From contig DAIOEN010000012.1 of the NCBI GenBank assembly GCA_036746235.1, positions 1-64,000 of the forward strand: a stretch of DNA of 64,000 nt, in the 5' to 3' direction. The first letter of the stretch is position 1; every line of letters starts with the position of its first letter. This document shows, in pieces, positions 35,213-44,900 of this stretch. Origin of the DNA: CALARM01 sp036746235 (GTDB lineage Bacteria; Vulcanimicrobiota; SpSt-956; JAKJGF01). A model generated the notes under the pieces. That model was given only the letters and a program-made list of their open reading frames with translations, searched no databases and was not told the DNA's origin. The position numbers and the translations under genes were made by a program.

Positions 35213-35217
35213 TTGAG

Positions 35218-36216
35218 ATGAAAGGCTTTATTGTAAAACTCGAAAATTCAATAGCTTCTTCAATTTCCCCGCTTTCCCCCGAAGAAATTAAAAAACATCT
35301 CGAAGAATTTAAACCCGTTCCCGGAAACTGGACTCAGCTTTTAACCGCAGGTTATCACGGAAAACACCCCAGATATGGCAAAATAGAATATACCTCAGAA
35401 AACCTTGATACAATTCACGATAATATAAAAAATAATACAATCGGCAGAAAAATATCTTTTAATTACAATCACTATGAAAAAAGTATGGCTATTTCTACTC
35501 TTGAAGATGTTAGAAAAGTGTTGAATGAAAAAGGTAAAACTATAAAATTAGAATACCTGCCCTTCTATACTCCAACCGGATATAAACTCGTAAACGGTAA
35601 TGAGTATAAATATGGTTCTGTGGAAGTAGCTGATAATTATGAAGATAATTTTGGAAATCGTCACGGTATGACTCTTCTTAATGCAGGGGCAACAAATGAC
35701 CCCTTTCTTATTGATGAAGCTATGACAAAATTAGAAAATACAAAGGAGGAAAAAATAGGTATGGATAAAGACGAAAAAGAAAAATTAGAAAAAGAACAGG
35801 CTGAAAAAGAAGCTAAAATTGCAAAACTCGAAGCTGACCTGGCAGAAGCAAAAAAGTTAGATGCTGACAGAGTAATAAGACTTGAACAGTCTGAAACCAA
35901 TAGATTAACTTCTGATATAAAAGCCTGGAAGTTAGAAAAGATGTCAATGGGAATTCCTGTAAATATGATTTCTATGGGAGAAAAAAGGATTTTAGAAAGC
36001 AAAAATCAGGTTGTAAAACTTAGTAATACAGTTGAGCCTTCCGTAAATTTAATGAAAATTTATGATGAAATATTTTCTTTATATCCGAATGAAAAAAGAG
36101 TTCATCTTAATCAGGATGGAGATAGTAAAAAACTTGAAAGAGGTTCATCTGACGAAGAGGATATAAAAGCCCTTGATGCTTATACAGATGAAATCAATAA
36201 GAGGGGGAGTAAATAA
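35218..36216 (+). CDS. Mu I-like head maturation protease with fused scaffold
   Basis: 332 residues. N-terminal 175 residues resemble the Mu I-type prohead protease (GNWTQLLTAGYHGKHPRYG, then ISFNYNHYEK, YGSVEVADNYEDNFG), the C-terminal part is a Lys/Glu coiled coil (EKLEKEQAEKEAKIAKLEAD) that serves as scaffold. An internal, in-frame ATG has its own ribosome binding site (35761), so a scaffold-only product is likely. It begins the capsid operon. The last A of its stop overlaps the next ATG. Confidence 0.85.
   Translation: MKGFIVKLENSIASSISPLSPEEIKKHLEEFKPVPGNWTQLLTAGYHGKHPRYGKIEYTSENLDTIHDNIKNNTIGRKISFNYNHYEKSMAISTLEDVRKVLNEKGKTIKLEYLPFYTPTGYKLVNGNEYKYGSVEVADNYEDNFGNRHGMTLLNAGATNDPFLIDEAMTKLENTKEEKIGMDKDEKEKLEKEQAEKEAKIAKLEADLAEAKKLDADRVIRLEQSETNRLTSDIKAWKLEKMSMGIPVNMISMGEKRILESKNQVVKLSNTVEPSVNLMKIYDEIFSLYPNEKRVHLNQDGDSKKLERGSSDEEDIKALDAYTDEINKRGSK
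35761..36216 (+). CDS. Nested scaffold protein (internal start)
   Basis: In-frame ATG 35761 preceded by AAGGAGG (35743-35749, 11 nt spacing), producing a 151-residue coiled-coil scaffold identical to the C-terminus of the protease. The same arrangement is known for lambda C/Nu3 and Mu I/Z. Confidence 0.55.
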   Translation: MDKDEKEKLEKEQAEKEAKIAKLEADLAEAKKLDADRVIRLEQSETNRLTSDIKAWKLEKMSMGIPVNMISMGEKRILESKNQVVKLSNTVEPSVNLMKIYDEIFSLYPNEKRVHLNQDGDSKKLERGSSDEEDIKALDAYTDEINKRGSK

Positions 36217-36899
36217 TGTCACAGTCTTACGGTTTAACCCTTGCTGAAACTCAGGGAAATCAAAATCACCCTGTTATAAAAGCAGAGCATTTCAAACCTG
36301 GAACCATTAAAGTTGGAGAAGCTTCTGTTCCTGTCGGTGGACTTTTAGCCAGGGAAATTGCAACCGGACATTATAAGAAACTCGGAACAGTAACAACTAA
36401 AACCGGCGAAGCTCTCACCATTACTCCTGTCGATAATAACGGTAAGTATGCAGTAGGTTTTGAAACTGACAATAAACCCATTCTTCCCGGTTCTGTAGTT
36501 ATTTCCTGCCACGTAGCAGGGGCATTAGCAAGTATTACAGATAATATGGACGGTGTCTTAAAAGAGTCAACCAATCAGGCACAGGGAACGATAGATTATA
36601 ATACCGGTCTTGGAGATATAAGAACTTTTGCTGTTATGGCTTCTGCTACTGACCTTACTTTCTCAGGAACTTATAAACACTTTAATAATGCAGGGGCATT
36701 AGATATAAACGATATATGTGTAAATGCTCTCAGAATTAAAGATGCAACCAGTGAAGCAAAACCTGAAAGCCTCATGGATGAAGGACTCATAGACCCTGCA
36801 AGAGTCACTCCTATAATAGATAGCACTGACCCCTTACAGGTAAGACTTTTGAAGAAAAATAGAATAAGAATAGAACACGACATTGAAACATTGAGTTAA
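36216..36899 (+). CDS. Head decoration-like protein
   Basis: 227 residues, between protease/scaffold and major capsid protein. Beta-rich, Thr/Gly-rich sequence (HYKKLGTVTTKTGEAL, AVGFETDNKPILPGSVVIS) typical of capsid decoration proteins that stabilise the expanded head. C-terminal 60 residues are helical. Family not certain. Confidence 0.7.
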   Translation: MSQSYGLTLAETQGNQNHPVIKAEHFKPGTIKVGEASVPVGGLLAREIATGHYKKLGTVTTKTGEALTITPVDNNGKYAVGFETDNKPILPGSVVISCHVAGALASITDNMDGVLKESTNQAQGTIDYNTGLGDIRTFAVMASATDLTFSGTYKHFNNAGALDINDICVNALRIKDATSEAKPESLMDEGLIDPARVTPIIDSTDPLQVRLLKKNRIRIEHDIETLS

Positions 36900-36918
36900 G
36901 GAAGGAGGAAAATAGATA

Positions 36919-37920
36919 ATGGCAATCTCTTTATTTGATAGACGAACTCTGACAAGAGCAATAGAAAGAATAGTTCCTAAACCTACACCTTTTGTTGATA
37001 ACTTTGCACGCAAAGGAATAAATCACAATACCAAAACTGTAGATATAGCTTCACTTTCTGGTTCTGTAAAGATGGCTCCGTTTAGCAATCGAAAAACTAC
37101 CGGGAAAATGGTTGGTAAACGTTCTGGTAAGTATGAATATGTTGAATTTCCGCATATAAGACTCTGGACTCCTTTTGGCGATGATGATATGGAGAGTATA
37201 GATTTAACTCAGCCAAACATTTACGCAAACCAGGACCCTGGAGGATTACTTCAGAGAAAGATAACCAAACAGCTTGCAGAATTCAGGCAGATGATACAGG
37301 CCCGTATCGAATGGATGTTTATAAAAATGATGCTTGATGGTGCAATAGATTACACTGATAATAAAGGTGTAGAGATAGATGTAAATTACGGCAGGTCTGG
37401 AAGTGCAACTATTTCTGTAACTACAGACTGGGATGAAAGTACAGCAAATCCCATAAATGACTTAATGAAAATTGATGATTATTTAATGGGAACTTCTGCA
37501 GGAATTCCAGATTTTTACCTTTTCAGTCCTCTTGCTTATCAATATTTCTTTGAAAATGAAAAAATATTAACTCTTCTTGATAAAAGAAATATTGAGATGG
37601 CAAAAATCAATCCTGGTAAACCTGGTTATCTTCAACCTATGGCTTATTACCTTGGTAGACCTATTTATCGTTATAGCGTTAAGGATGACCTTGGAAGTTA
37701 TCTTATCACAGACGGATATATTATTGCTTCCAGCACGGCCAATGATTTCTTTTATGACTTTGGAAGATTGACAGAAATCGACAACCCTGTAGGAGATATA
37801 TTTTCAAAATCCTGGATAGAGCAGAACCCTTCAAGCAGAATTCTTTTAGCTGAAAGTAACCCTCTTCCTATGTGTTCTGATATTAATTCTGTGGCAGTAA
37901 TGAACGTAAAAGTCAGTTAA
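36919..37920 (+). CDS. Major capsid protein (E-like, HK97 fold expected)
   Basis: 333 residues, ribosome binding site GGAAGGAGG. Recognised as the major-capsid-protein-E-like family by order and by an N-terminal SLFDRRTLTRAIERIVPKP and mid-region YLGRPIYRYSVKD. It forms the shell. A terminator directly after the gene is consistent with high expression relative to downstream genes. Confidence 0.85.
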   Translation: MAISLFDRRTLTRAIERIVPKPTPFVDNFARKGINHNTKTVDIASLSGSVKMAPFSNRKTTGKMVGKRSGKYEYVEFPHIRLWTPFGDDDMESIDLTQPNIYANQDPGGLLQRKITKQLAEFRQMIQARIEWMFIKMMLDGAIDYTDNKGVEIDVNYGRSGSATISVTTDWDESTANPINDLMKIDDYLMGTSAGIPDFYLFSPLAYQYFFENEKILTLLDKRNIEMAKINPGKPGYLQPMAYYLGRPIYRYSVKDDLGSYLITDGYIIASSTANDFFYDFGRLTEIDNPVGDIFSKSWIEQNPSSRILLAESNPLPMCSDINSVAVMNVKVS

Positions 37921-37935
37921 ATTTCTTTTCATATT

Positions 37936-37970
37936 AAGAGGGGAAAAAGGCAACTCTTTCTCCTCTTTTT
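37936..37970 (+). terminator. Intrinsic terminator after the capsid gene
   Basis: Stem AAGAGGGGAAA/TTTCTCCTCTT (one G-U), loop of ten nt, then T-run. Partial termination here would set the capsid-to-tail mRNA ratio. Confidence 0.85.
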
Positions 37971-37986
37971 CGTAGGAGATATAAAA

Positions 37987-38379
37987 ATGGCAGTCTCTGT
38001 GACACCGGCAATAATGAAGGCAAAATATAATAATTCTTTTCTTCTTCGTACGACAGATAGGAGTAAAGCCGGAACTATAGATGATAGTGTAATCCAAAGT
38101 GCTATTGACCGGGCTTATGTAACTCTTCAGACTTTATGTGATTTGGATATTACTTTTTGGACTGAAGCAAATCTGAATATATGGTGGCAGGAGTTAGCCT
38201 ATTATTGGTTATTTGCAGGTAATGAACGTGAAAAGGTTGCACAGGATAAACTTGACCAGGTAAAAGAAGAAATTCTTGCCTATAAAGATATAAAAAATCA
38301 GTCTTATACCACAATTGATACAACTTACTGCGAAGAAGATTATCTTCTGGATATAGACGAAATTAAGGAGTGGGAATAA
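37987..38379 (+). CDS. Head-tail connector, Mu gp36-like (DUF1320)
   Basis: 130 residues, all-helical adaptor. Sequence TPAIMKAKYN...IDDSVIQSAIDRAYVTLQ and its position after the capsid match gp36-like adaptors. RBS GTAGGAGATA. The end of the gene contains the first copy of a 15-bp duplication that forms the next gene's RBS. Confidence 0.8.
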   Translation: MAVSVTPAIMKAKYNNSFLLRTTDRSKAGTIDDSVIQSAIDRAYVTLQTLCDLDITFWTEANLNIWWQELAYYWLFAGNEREKVAQDKLDQVKEEILAYKDIKNQSYTTIDTTYCEEDYLLDIDEIKEWE

Positions 38380-38394
38380 AAGGAGTGGGAATAA
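38365..38394 (+). repeat. 15-bp tandem duplication that supplies the next RBS
   Basis: AAGGAGTGGGAATAA occurs twice in tandem (38365-38379, 38380-38394). The first encodes KEWE-stop of the connector; the second provides the AAGGAG for the GTG at 38395. Confidence 0.9.
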
Positions 38395-38985
38395 GTGGTA
38401 GGCGTGAGTGTATCTTCAAACTTAAATAAACTGGATAAAGCTATTCAGAACTTTAAAAGACCTGATGCCAGACCTTTGATGATAAGAATAGGGGCAATAA
38501 TCCAGAGATCCACTATCCAAAATTTTGAAAAAGAGCAGAGTCCAGATGGAACGCCTTTTAAAGATATAGCAAAAATAACACAGATATTAAGACCGAAAGG
38601 AAAGAAGAATTTACAGGGGCGGTATGGTAATTATAAAGTTCTCAATAATACCGGAGAACTCAGAAAAAGAATTACCACTCAAGCAGTTCAGAAAATAGAT
38701 AATACTTCCATAGAATATGGAACAAACCTTGAATACGCAAAGACTATGCAGTATGGAGGGAAGTCTATGATAACAGTCATCAGGAAGAAAAATAAAAAAA
38801 TAACAAAAGGAAAAAATGCCGGTAAATATAGGAAAAGAAATAAAAAAGAAGGTCAATTTGCCACTGCTTATACAAAAGAAATAAATGTTGATGCCCGTCC
38901 TTTTCTTGGTCTTAATGAAGTAGATAAAGAAAATATAAAAGCTGAAACAAAAGCCTGGCTGAAAGGATATTTTAAAAATGCGTAA
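38395..38985 (+). CDS. Phage virion morphogenesis/tail completion protein (Mu gpG-like)
   Basis: 196 residues, GTG start. Matches the phage tail-completion family: N-terminal helices then IQRSTIQNFEKEQSPDGTPFKDI and LNNTGELRKRI, and a basic lid (KKNKKITKGKNAGKYRKRN). It closes the head-tail joint or tail terminus. Confidence 0.82.
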   Translation: MVGVSVSSNLNKLDKAIQNFKRPDARPLMIRIGAIIQRSTIQNFEKEQSPDGTPFKDIAKITQILRPKGKKNLQGRYGNYKVLNNTGELRKRITTQAVQKIDNTSIEYGTNLEYAKTMQYGGKSMITVIRKKNKKITKGKNAGKYRKRNKKEGQFATAYTKEINVDARPFLGLNEVDKENIKAETKAWLKGYFKNA

Positions 38986-39433
38986 AGAAGCAATAGAGGC
39001 TCTCAGAGTTTACATTTCATCTCTCACTCAGTTTACTATTTTAAAACCTGGAAGAGTGACAGCAATAGAAATGGGGTCTGAGGAAATTTATAATCTTATG
39101 CTTTCCGAATGTCCTGCTATTTTACTTGATTACCGGGCAACAAAAAGACAGTTACAGGGCGGTAAGTCTGCAAGATTTTATAACGGCAGAATAATCGTAG
39201 CTGTTAACTGTTTTGACCTTGATGATGCGGAGGATGAACTGAGCGATTACATAACTATAGTCCTTGATAGACTCTATAGAAAAGGAACTCCTGAAGATCC
39301 TCTTCCTCAGTATGACTCTACTCCTATATGGCTCAAGGTGGGAGAGAGTTCACCTTATATTTTTAAGGAGAATGAAGATAAGAGTTTCTTTTTAGCAGAG
39401 CAGATACCTTGTAACTTGGAGTGGAAATACTGA
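38978..39433 (+). CDS. Mu gp37-like (DUF1834) tail-joining protein
   Basis: 151 residues, ATG overlapping the previous gene. Position and sequence (ILLDYRATKRQLQGGKSARFYNGRIIVAVNCFD) match gp37-like tail terminator proteins. The last A of its stop overlaps the next ATG. Confidence 0.75.
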   Translation: MRKEAIEALRVYISSLTQFTILKPGRVTAIEMGSEEIYNLMLSECPAILLDYRATKRQLQGGKSARFYNGRIIVAVNCFDLDDAEDELSDYITIVLDRLYRKGTPEDPLPQYDSTPIWLKVGESSPYIFKENEDKSFFLAEQIPCNLEWKY

Positions 39434-39549
39434 TGTTTAAAAAATTTTTAAGTGTAATGGTAGATAAAGCAATAGATAAGATTGCAACTATAACAATAGA
39501 TGCAATCCATAACTATCTTGATGCCTTAACCTGTGGATTTGAAGAATAA
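39433..39549 (+). CDS. 38-residue peptide between connector and tail tube genes
   Basis: Overlaps the previous stop by one base. Amphipathic helix (MFKKFLSVMVDKAIDKIATI). Conserved position in a tight operon makes it likely real; function unknown. Confidence 0.55.
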   Translation: MFKKFLSVMVDKAIDKIATITIDAIHNYLDALTCGFEE

Positions 39550-39567
39550 ATAAAGGAAGTGATATAA

Positions 39568-40518
39568 ATGTCAAAGACCCTTACAAAACAATTTGCAAAC
39601 GTAATGGTGGGCGGTGCAGATAAGGTATGGATTTACAATAGAACCATTGGAAGTGTATCTGAAATGTCCGTCAAAACCATAGTTAATAAACTCAGAAAAG
39701 AAGGTGGGAGACCAAAACGATTAAAAAAAACAGCCATTACTGAGTTTGGCGTTGATGTTGAACTTAGTATGGATGAAATCAGAGCGGAAAATTTCCTTCT
39801 CGGTATGGGTGTAGAAGATAATATTCTAACTAAAATTGAAGGGGCAAAAGTTTCCACTCTTCATAAAACTATTGTAGCGTGGCAATCAGAACACGCATAT
39901 ACCGGAACGATTTATATGCAACCCACCACATTGAACGGAAAACTCTATGTTTTAAAAACTCCCGGAACTTCTGCAACGGTAGAACCTACATGGAATTTAA
40001 CCGGTGATACTACAGATGGAACTGCTGTCTGGACTGCTATGGCTTATCCCGGAGAGACGGTTACGCGCGAATTGTGGTTAGATGAAACTGATATTTACTG
40101 TTATGAATTGGACTTTGATAATGTTCAAGCTGGTTACAGGGTTTATAATTCTGACTTCACGACAGAGTATACAGATGAAACTGACTTCGATATGGATAAA
40201 ATTCCTGGAAGAATAATATGGACTAATGGAACTGCACCTGCGGGCTTGAAAGTTCTCTATGAATATAAGCCTATTGACCAAATACAGATTAATTTAAAAC
40301 CAGAGGATACTATTATCGCTCAAGTTCCTTTAAGAGCAGTCTTTTTAAGACCCACGACCGGACTTGAAATAGAATTACTCTTATGGTCGGTTCAGTCGAA
40401 CCAGATTACTCTTCCAATGGGTAAAGACTGGGCAAGTTTTAAACCTAAATTCTCAGCAAATAGTAAAGAAGAATATACTGACTGCTCACTGGGTTATATG
40501 TTCTTCTATACGAATTAA
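39568..40518 (+). CDS. Major tail tube protein with an inserted surface module
   Basis: 316 residues, RBS AAGGAAGTG. Predicted tail tube subunit by position after the gp37-like gene and by beta-rich N-terminal segment (VWIYNRTIGSVSEMSVKTI). A module PTTLNGKLYVLKTPGT...EPTW...DGTAVWTA in the middle recurs in the protein at 46494, so it is a mobile surface decoration. C-terminal part SKEEYTDCSLGYMFFY completes the tube fold. Confidence 0.75.
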   Translation: MSKTLTKQFANVMVGGADKVWIYNRTIGSVSEMSVKTIVNKLRKEGGRPKRLKKTAITEFGVDVELSMDEIRAENFLLGMGVEDNILTKIEGAKVSTLHKTIVAWQSEHAYTGTIYMQPTTLNGKLYVLKTPGTSATVEPTWNLTGDTTDGTAVWTAMAYPGETVTRELWLDETDIYCYELDFDNVQAGYRVYNSDFTTEYTDETDFDMDKIPGRIIWTNGTAPAGLKVLYEYKPIDQIQINLKPEDTIIAQVPLRAVFLRPTTGLEIELLLWSVQSNQITLPMGKDWASFKPKFSANSKEEYTDCSLGYMFFYTN

Positions 40519-40534
40519 GGCGGTGATATTTTAA

Positions 40535-41362
40535 GTGAAAAGTTTTTTAAAGCTTGAAGAGTCAAACCATATACGGCTTTTAGATGCGATTTTATATACA
40601 AAAGATGGAGAAGTCTGGTATGACAGAGGATATCTTGACGGAGAAACTTCTATTGATTTCACTATTGATACTTATCAATTAAAAACGGGAGTTCCTTTAC
40701 TTTTAATTGGACAGATCCCTATAGGATTTTCCAGTAAAACAAAAATTAAAGCAATCGAATTAACTCCTGAAAATGTATGCTGGGCCCAGGGTATAAGTGA
40801 AAGTTTGATAGTAGAGTGGGATGGTCTAACAGAATATACAGAATATTGGGAAGCGTTAACTACAGGACAGCAACTTTTAACTTTCAAAAAGGATCCCGGT
40901 AGTGATTTTGAGTTCGCTATGCTCACTCATAAAGGTTTAGTTCTTACAGGTGACGTTCCGGTAATTTCTAATTTAGAAGGAACTCCTTATGCTGCCGGAA
41001 CTGATTATAGATTTGAGCCTGCAAGAAGGCTTATTATCAGGAAAAGAAGTTCTACTATTCCCTCACTCGGACAGGTTTACGCAAAATATAAGTGTATTCC
41101 TCCTGCCGGGAAACAGATACCATTTAAAAGAAATGGATTTATAAACTGGACAGGGGAAACTCTTATAGTAGGAACTGATGTTACCAGTAATCAGGAAATA
41201 CAGATTTATCACCCTAAAGCAGAAGTTTCTGGCGGTGGTTTTAATACTGACGAAACTTCTGCTTGGGGTATGGATATAGAAATAGAGGCAGTCGATAACC
41301 CTGCTACTCCTAACTGGCCTCTGGGATATATTACTGTTGACGTGAATAAGAATTTAGCATAA
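40535..41362 (+). CDS. Second tail tube-like/tail protein
   Basis: 275 residues, GTG start after AAGGCGGTG. Beta-rich; follows the tail tube gene with a similar layout (RLIIRKRSSTIPSLGQVY, GFINWTGETLIVG, LGYITVDVNKNL). Possibly a paralogous tube or minor tail protein. Function inferred from position only. Confidence 0.65.
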   Translation: MKSFLKLEESNHIRLLDAILYTKDGEVWYDRGYLDGETSIDFTIDTYQLKTGVPLLLIGQIPIGFSSKTKIKAIELTPENVCWAQGISESLIVEWDGLTEYTEYWEALTTGQQLLTFKKDPGSDFEFAMLTHKGLVLTGDVPVISNLEGTPYAAGTDYRFEPARRLIIRKRSSTIPSLGQVYAKYKCIPPAGKQIPFKRNGFINWTGETLIVGTDVTSNQEIQIYHPKAEVSGGGFNTDETSAWGMDIEIEAVDNPATPNWPLGYITVDVNKNLA

Positions 41363-41380
41363 AGAAAGAGTAATTGAGTT

Positions 41381-41932
41381 ATGGCGTTACAATTTGAACC
41401 AAATAGAAGTTTAAGAAAAAAATCAATAGAAATCTCACAGGGTAAAGTCACAGTAAGAGAGTTTACCCGTAGGGAAGAAATTGATTTTAAAGATAAGGTT
41501 GGAAATTGTGACGCTATAACTCAAATTTCTTATTTATTTCCTCATTTCGCAGGGGTTTATAAACTCACTGAAGCAGATAAAAATTTAATTCTTTCTGCTC
41601 TGGTAGAAGTGAATTCTGAAATTCCTTTACCTGCAAAATCAGGAGGAAAATATACTTTTACTCTTACAGAGCATATATTCCTTCTCTGTAAAGAGGGTTT
41701 AGGTTCTTTTGTAGAGATTGAAAAAGAATTTTCTAATCAGCAAATCAGAGAGATTATTTATGCTCACAGTAATTTTTGTGACAAAATCTATAAAGATAAT
41801 AAAAACTCTTCTTCATCTCCTCCCGGAAAAATAGATCCAAAAGACCGAAAAAGAAAACCAGACCCAAATATAAAAACTCCTCCAGTTCCAGAATATCTTC
41901 TTCAAAAGGGGGTGAAAAAAATTGGCAAGTGA
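41381..41932 (+). CDS. Tail assembly chaperone-like protein
   Basis: 183 residues between tube and tape measure, where siphophages encode their tail assembly chaperone. Contains GKVTVREFTRREEIDFKDK and a helical core, then a Pro/Lys-rich tail (DPKDRKRKPDPNIK). I see no convincing frameshift site to a second product. Overlaps the tape measure start by 11 nt. Confidence 0.65.
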   Translation: MALQFEPNRSLRKKSIEISQGKVTVREFTRREEIDFKDKVGNCDAITQISYLFPHFAGVYKLTEADKNLILSALVEVNSEIPLPAKSGGKYTFTLTEHIFLLCKEGLGSFVEIEKEFSNQQIREIIYAHSNFCDKIYKDNKNSSSSPPGKIDPKDRKRKPDPNIKTPPVPEYLLQKGVKKIGK

Positions 41933-44900
41933 CCTTGACCTTGCGATTGAAGTTGTACTGAATACAGACCCTTCAAAATTAGATGATTTAAAGAAGGCTA
42001 TAGGCAATTTTGAGACTGAATTAAGTAAGGCTTTTGATAGCAAAACTATTCAAGACTTCACTAAAGACCTTGAAAAGAGTAAACAGACCATAAATGACCT
42101 CACTAAAAAAGCCCTTGAATTAAGACAGAAACTTCAAGCGGAACAGAAACTTAAAATTGATACCGGTGATACAGTAAAAGAACTGGAAGAAGTAAATAAA
42201 AAACTCTCTGAAGAAAAAAATCTTTATTCTCTTCTTCAAACCACAGTAAAAGGTTATGGAGAAGAACTTCAAAAGACTTTTGATGTAGCTAATAACCTTC
42301 AGAATGTGGCAAATAATCTGAGAGCAGTTTCAGATAGTGCTTTTTCTGTGGCAGGAAAGATTAAAGATGTAGGTATTGGATTAGTAGAGGCTTCAGCTAC
42401 GGCAGAGGATTTTAAATCTGCTATGCTTACTGCTTTTCAGGGGAATTCAGCAGGGGCAGATAAAGCATATAAAGATGCAAAAGCCTTTGCCGATATGACT
42501 AAATTTGAAACAAATGAGGTCATAGAAGCTACAATCAAATTAAAAGCATATGGAACTGAAGCAAATAAATTACCTGATACATTAAATTTGGTTGCAAATA
42601 TGGCTTCAGGAATGAATAAAAGTCTTGACCAGGCAACCGAAGCCTATGCCGACGCTCAGACCGGAGAACTTGAACGATTAAAAGAATTTGGCATAACAAA
42701 AGCTCAGATTGACGAAGCAGTTAATGGTGCAGTTACTAACGCCAAGAATAAGACTGAAGAAACAAAAGCTGTAATGGAAGGTCTGACTAAAATAATGTCT
42801 GACCGGTTTGGTACTTCCTTGAAAGATACTGCTCAAAATTTTAATAATCAGATGTCAAATCTTCGTGGTGAAATAACCGGACTTAAGGAAAAACTCGGTA
42901 ATGAGCTTATGCCAATAGCTAAAGATGCAGTTAAAATGGCAACTGGTTTCGTTAAAACTTTAAGAGAAATGTCACCGGAAATGAAAAAGACTATTGTAGC
43001 ACTCGGATTACTTGCAGGAGGGACAACCCTTGTCGTGGGTTCTTTAGCCGGTATAGGTGCAATAGGTCTTTCTGTAGTTTCTTCTATAATTTCTATTACT
43101 GCCTCCTGTGGTGGATTTACTGCTATGATGACATCTCTTGGTGTAGTCATAGGTAATATAGGTGCAGTTATAATTCCTTCCCTTCTTTCCTCTATTGCCT
43201 TAATTGCCCCTGCTCTCCCGATTATAGCTATTACTGGTGCTATAGTGGCAATAGAAGAACTTATCAGGAGAACTATCTATTATAACAATCTCAGAGAAGA
43301 ACTGGAAGAACAAGATAAAAGTAATGCCTATGATGCTATGGGAGAAGCTCTACAAAAATTAAAAGAAATTTTCCCGGAAGTAAAAAGCGGACAGGAAGCA
43401 TTTAATAAAGTCCAAAAAGAAGGGATAGAAAATATCCTTCAACAGAAAGATGGAGAGGAAAAACTAAATGCTATCGTAAAAGCTCTTGCCACTGAAGAGA
43501 TAGCCCGTCAGAGGATTAAAGAAGATGCGATAAAAAAGCAGAATGAATTAATCGTAGCTATGAATAATGCTACAGGGGCAGAGAAAGAAAAATATAGACA
43601 GCAGTATGAAGCTCAGAGAAAAAATGTCCAGAATGAACAGGATATAATTGATAAACTCAGAGAAGAAAAGGGCGAGATATATAATGCTGTAAAAGGTTAT
43701 CAGGATAAATCCGATGCCTCTGAAGGAAGAAATCCCGGAAGTCGTCAAACCGACACAGAAGTAAATGAAGAAATTAGAAGGCAGAACCTTTTAACGGAAA
43801 CGAAAAAACAGAACTACGAACAGCAGATTGCAAATCTTCAGAGTTATTATAATTCTTATGCTCTTACAGAGATGCAGGGTCTTTCCGTAGAGAAAGAAAT
43901 TCAAGACCTACGGGATAAAATAGCTAAAGACTCGGATAAAGCAGTAAAAGATAGTTTAAGCTCTCAAAAGAATAACTGGCAGAATTTCATAAAGGATTTA
44001 AAAATCTCTCTTCAGGATGGTGAAATCTCACAAAAACAATATCTTGACTCTATAAAAATATACGAACAGGAACAGGGTATAACGATTGAAAGTAATTGTG
44101 AACTCTGGTTATCTATTGAAAAAGAATACTCAGACGGACAAAAGAAAATAAGAAACGAAGCAGAAAAAGCTAGAAAAAAAGCATTTCAGGAAGAAGAGAA
44201 AGAAGAAACTGAAAGGCAAAAAAGGAAAATACAGACTCAGGCTTCAGAACTTGAAAGTCAGGGAAAACTCAGGGAGTCAAAAATAAAACTCCTTGACATT
44301 CAGGTTCAGGATATGAGGGATAGAAACCTTACTGAAATTGAAATAACCGAATGGAAGAATTCAAAGATAGCTGAAATAGATAAAGAATTCGCTGATAAAA
44401 AAGCAAAACAGGAACAGCAAAAACTTGAAAAAATTCTTCAAGTAGAAAAAGAAATCCTTCAGGTCAAAATAGACTCTGCTAAAAGAGAGTATGATATGAC
44501 GGTAGAATTGGTGAACCGGAGGAAAGATATAATAATTGCCTCCGGTGGAGATGCTAAAATAGCAGAAGAACAGGCAAATAATGCCCTTCATGAACTTTAT
44601 AAAAAAGACCTGGAGAATTTCAAGCAGGTAGAAGAACTGAAAAAGAAAGAGATGGAAACTGCTCTTCAGAAAAAAATTACTGACTATAAGCAAGCAGGAG
44701 TAGAACAGACCACTATATCAAAACTCGTAGCAGAAGAAGAAAAAAATATCACTCAGACAGTATTTCAGGATTTCCTTGATAAAGAGAAACAGAAAAGAGA
44801 CGAGATAAAAAAGACTGCCGATGAAATTAAAGCCCTTGATGCAGAAATTCAGGCTTCAAAAGACAGAGAAAAAGAACTTGAAGAAGGAATGGGAATAAAT

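Noticed and set aside
37846..38097. Minus-strand frame over the capsid terminator and similar antisense frames
   Set aside because: They lack ribosome binding sites and overlap well-supported genes.
41900..41935. Tail-chaperone programmed frameshift into the tape measure
   Set aside because: A -1 shift at the AAAAAA run leads to an early stop and the tape measure has its own TTG with a strong RBS.
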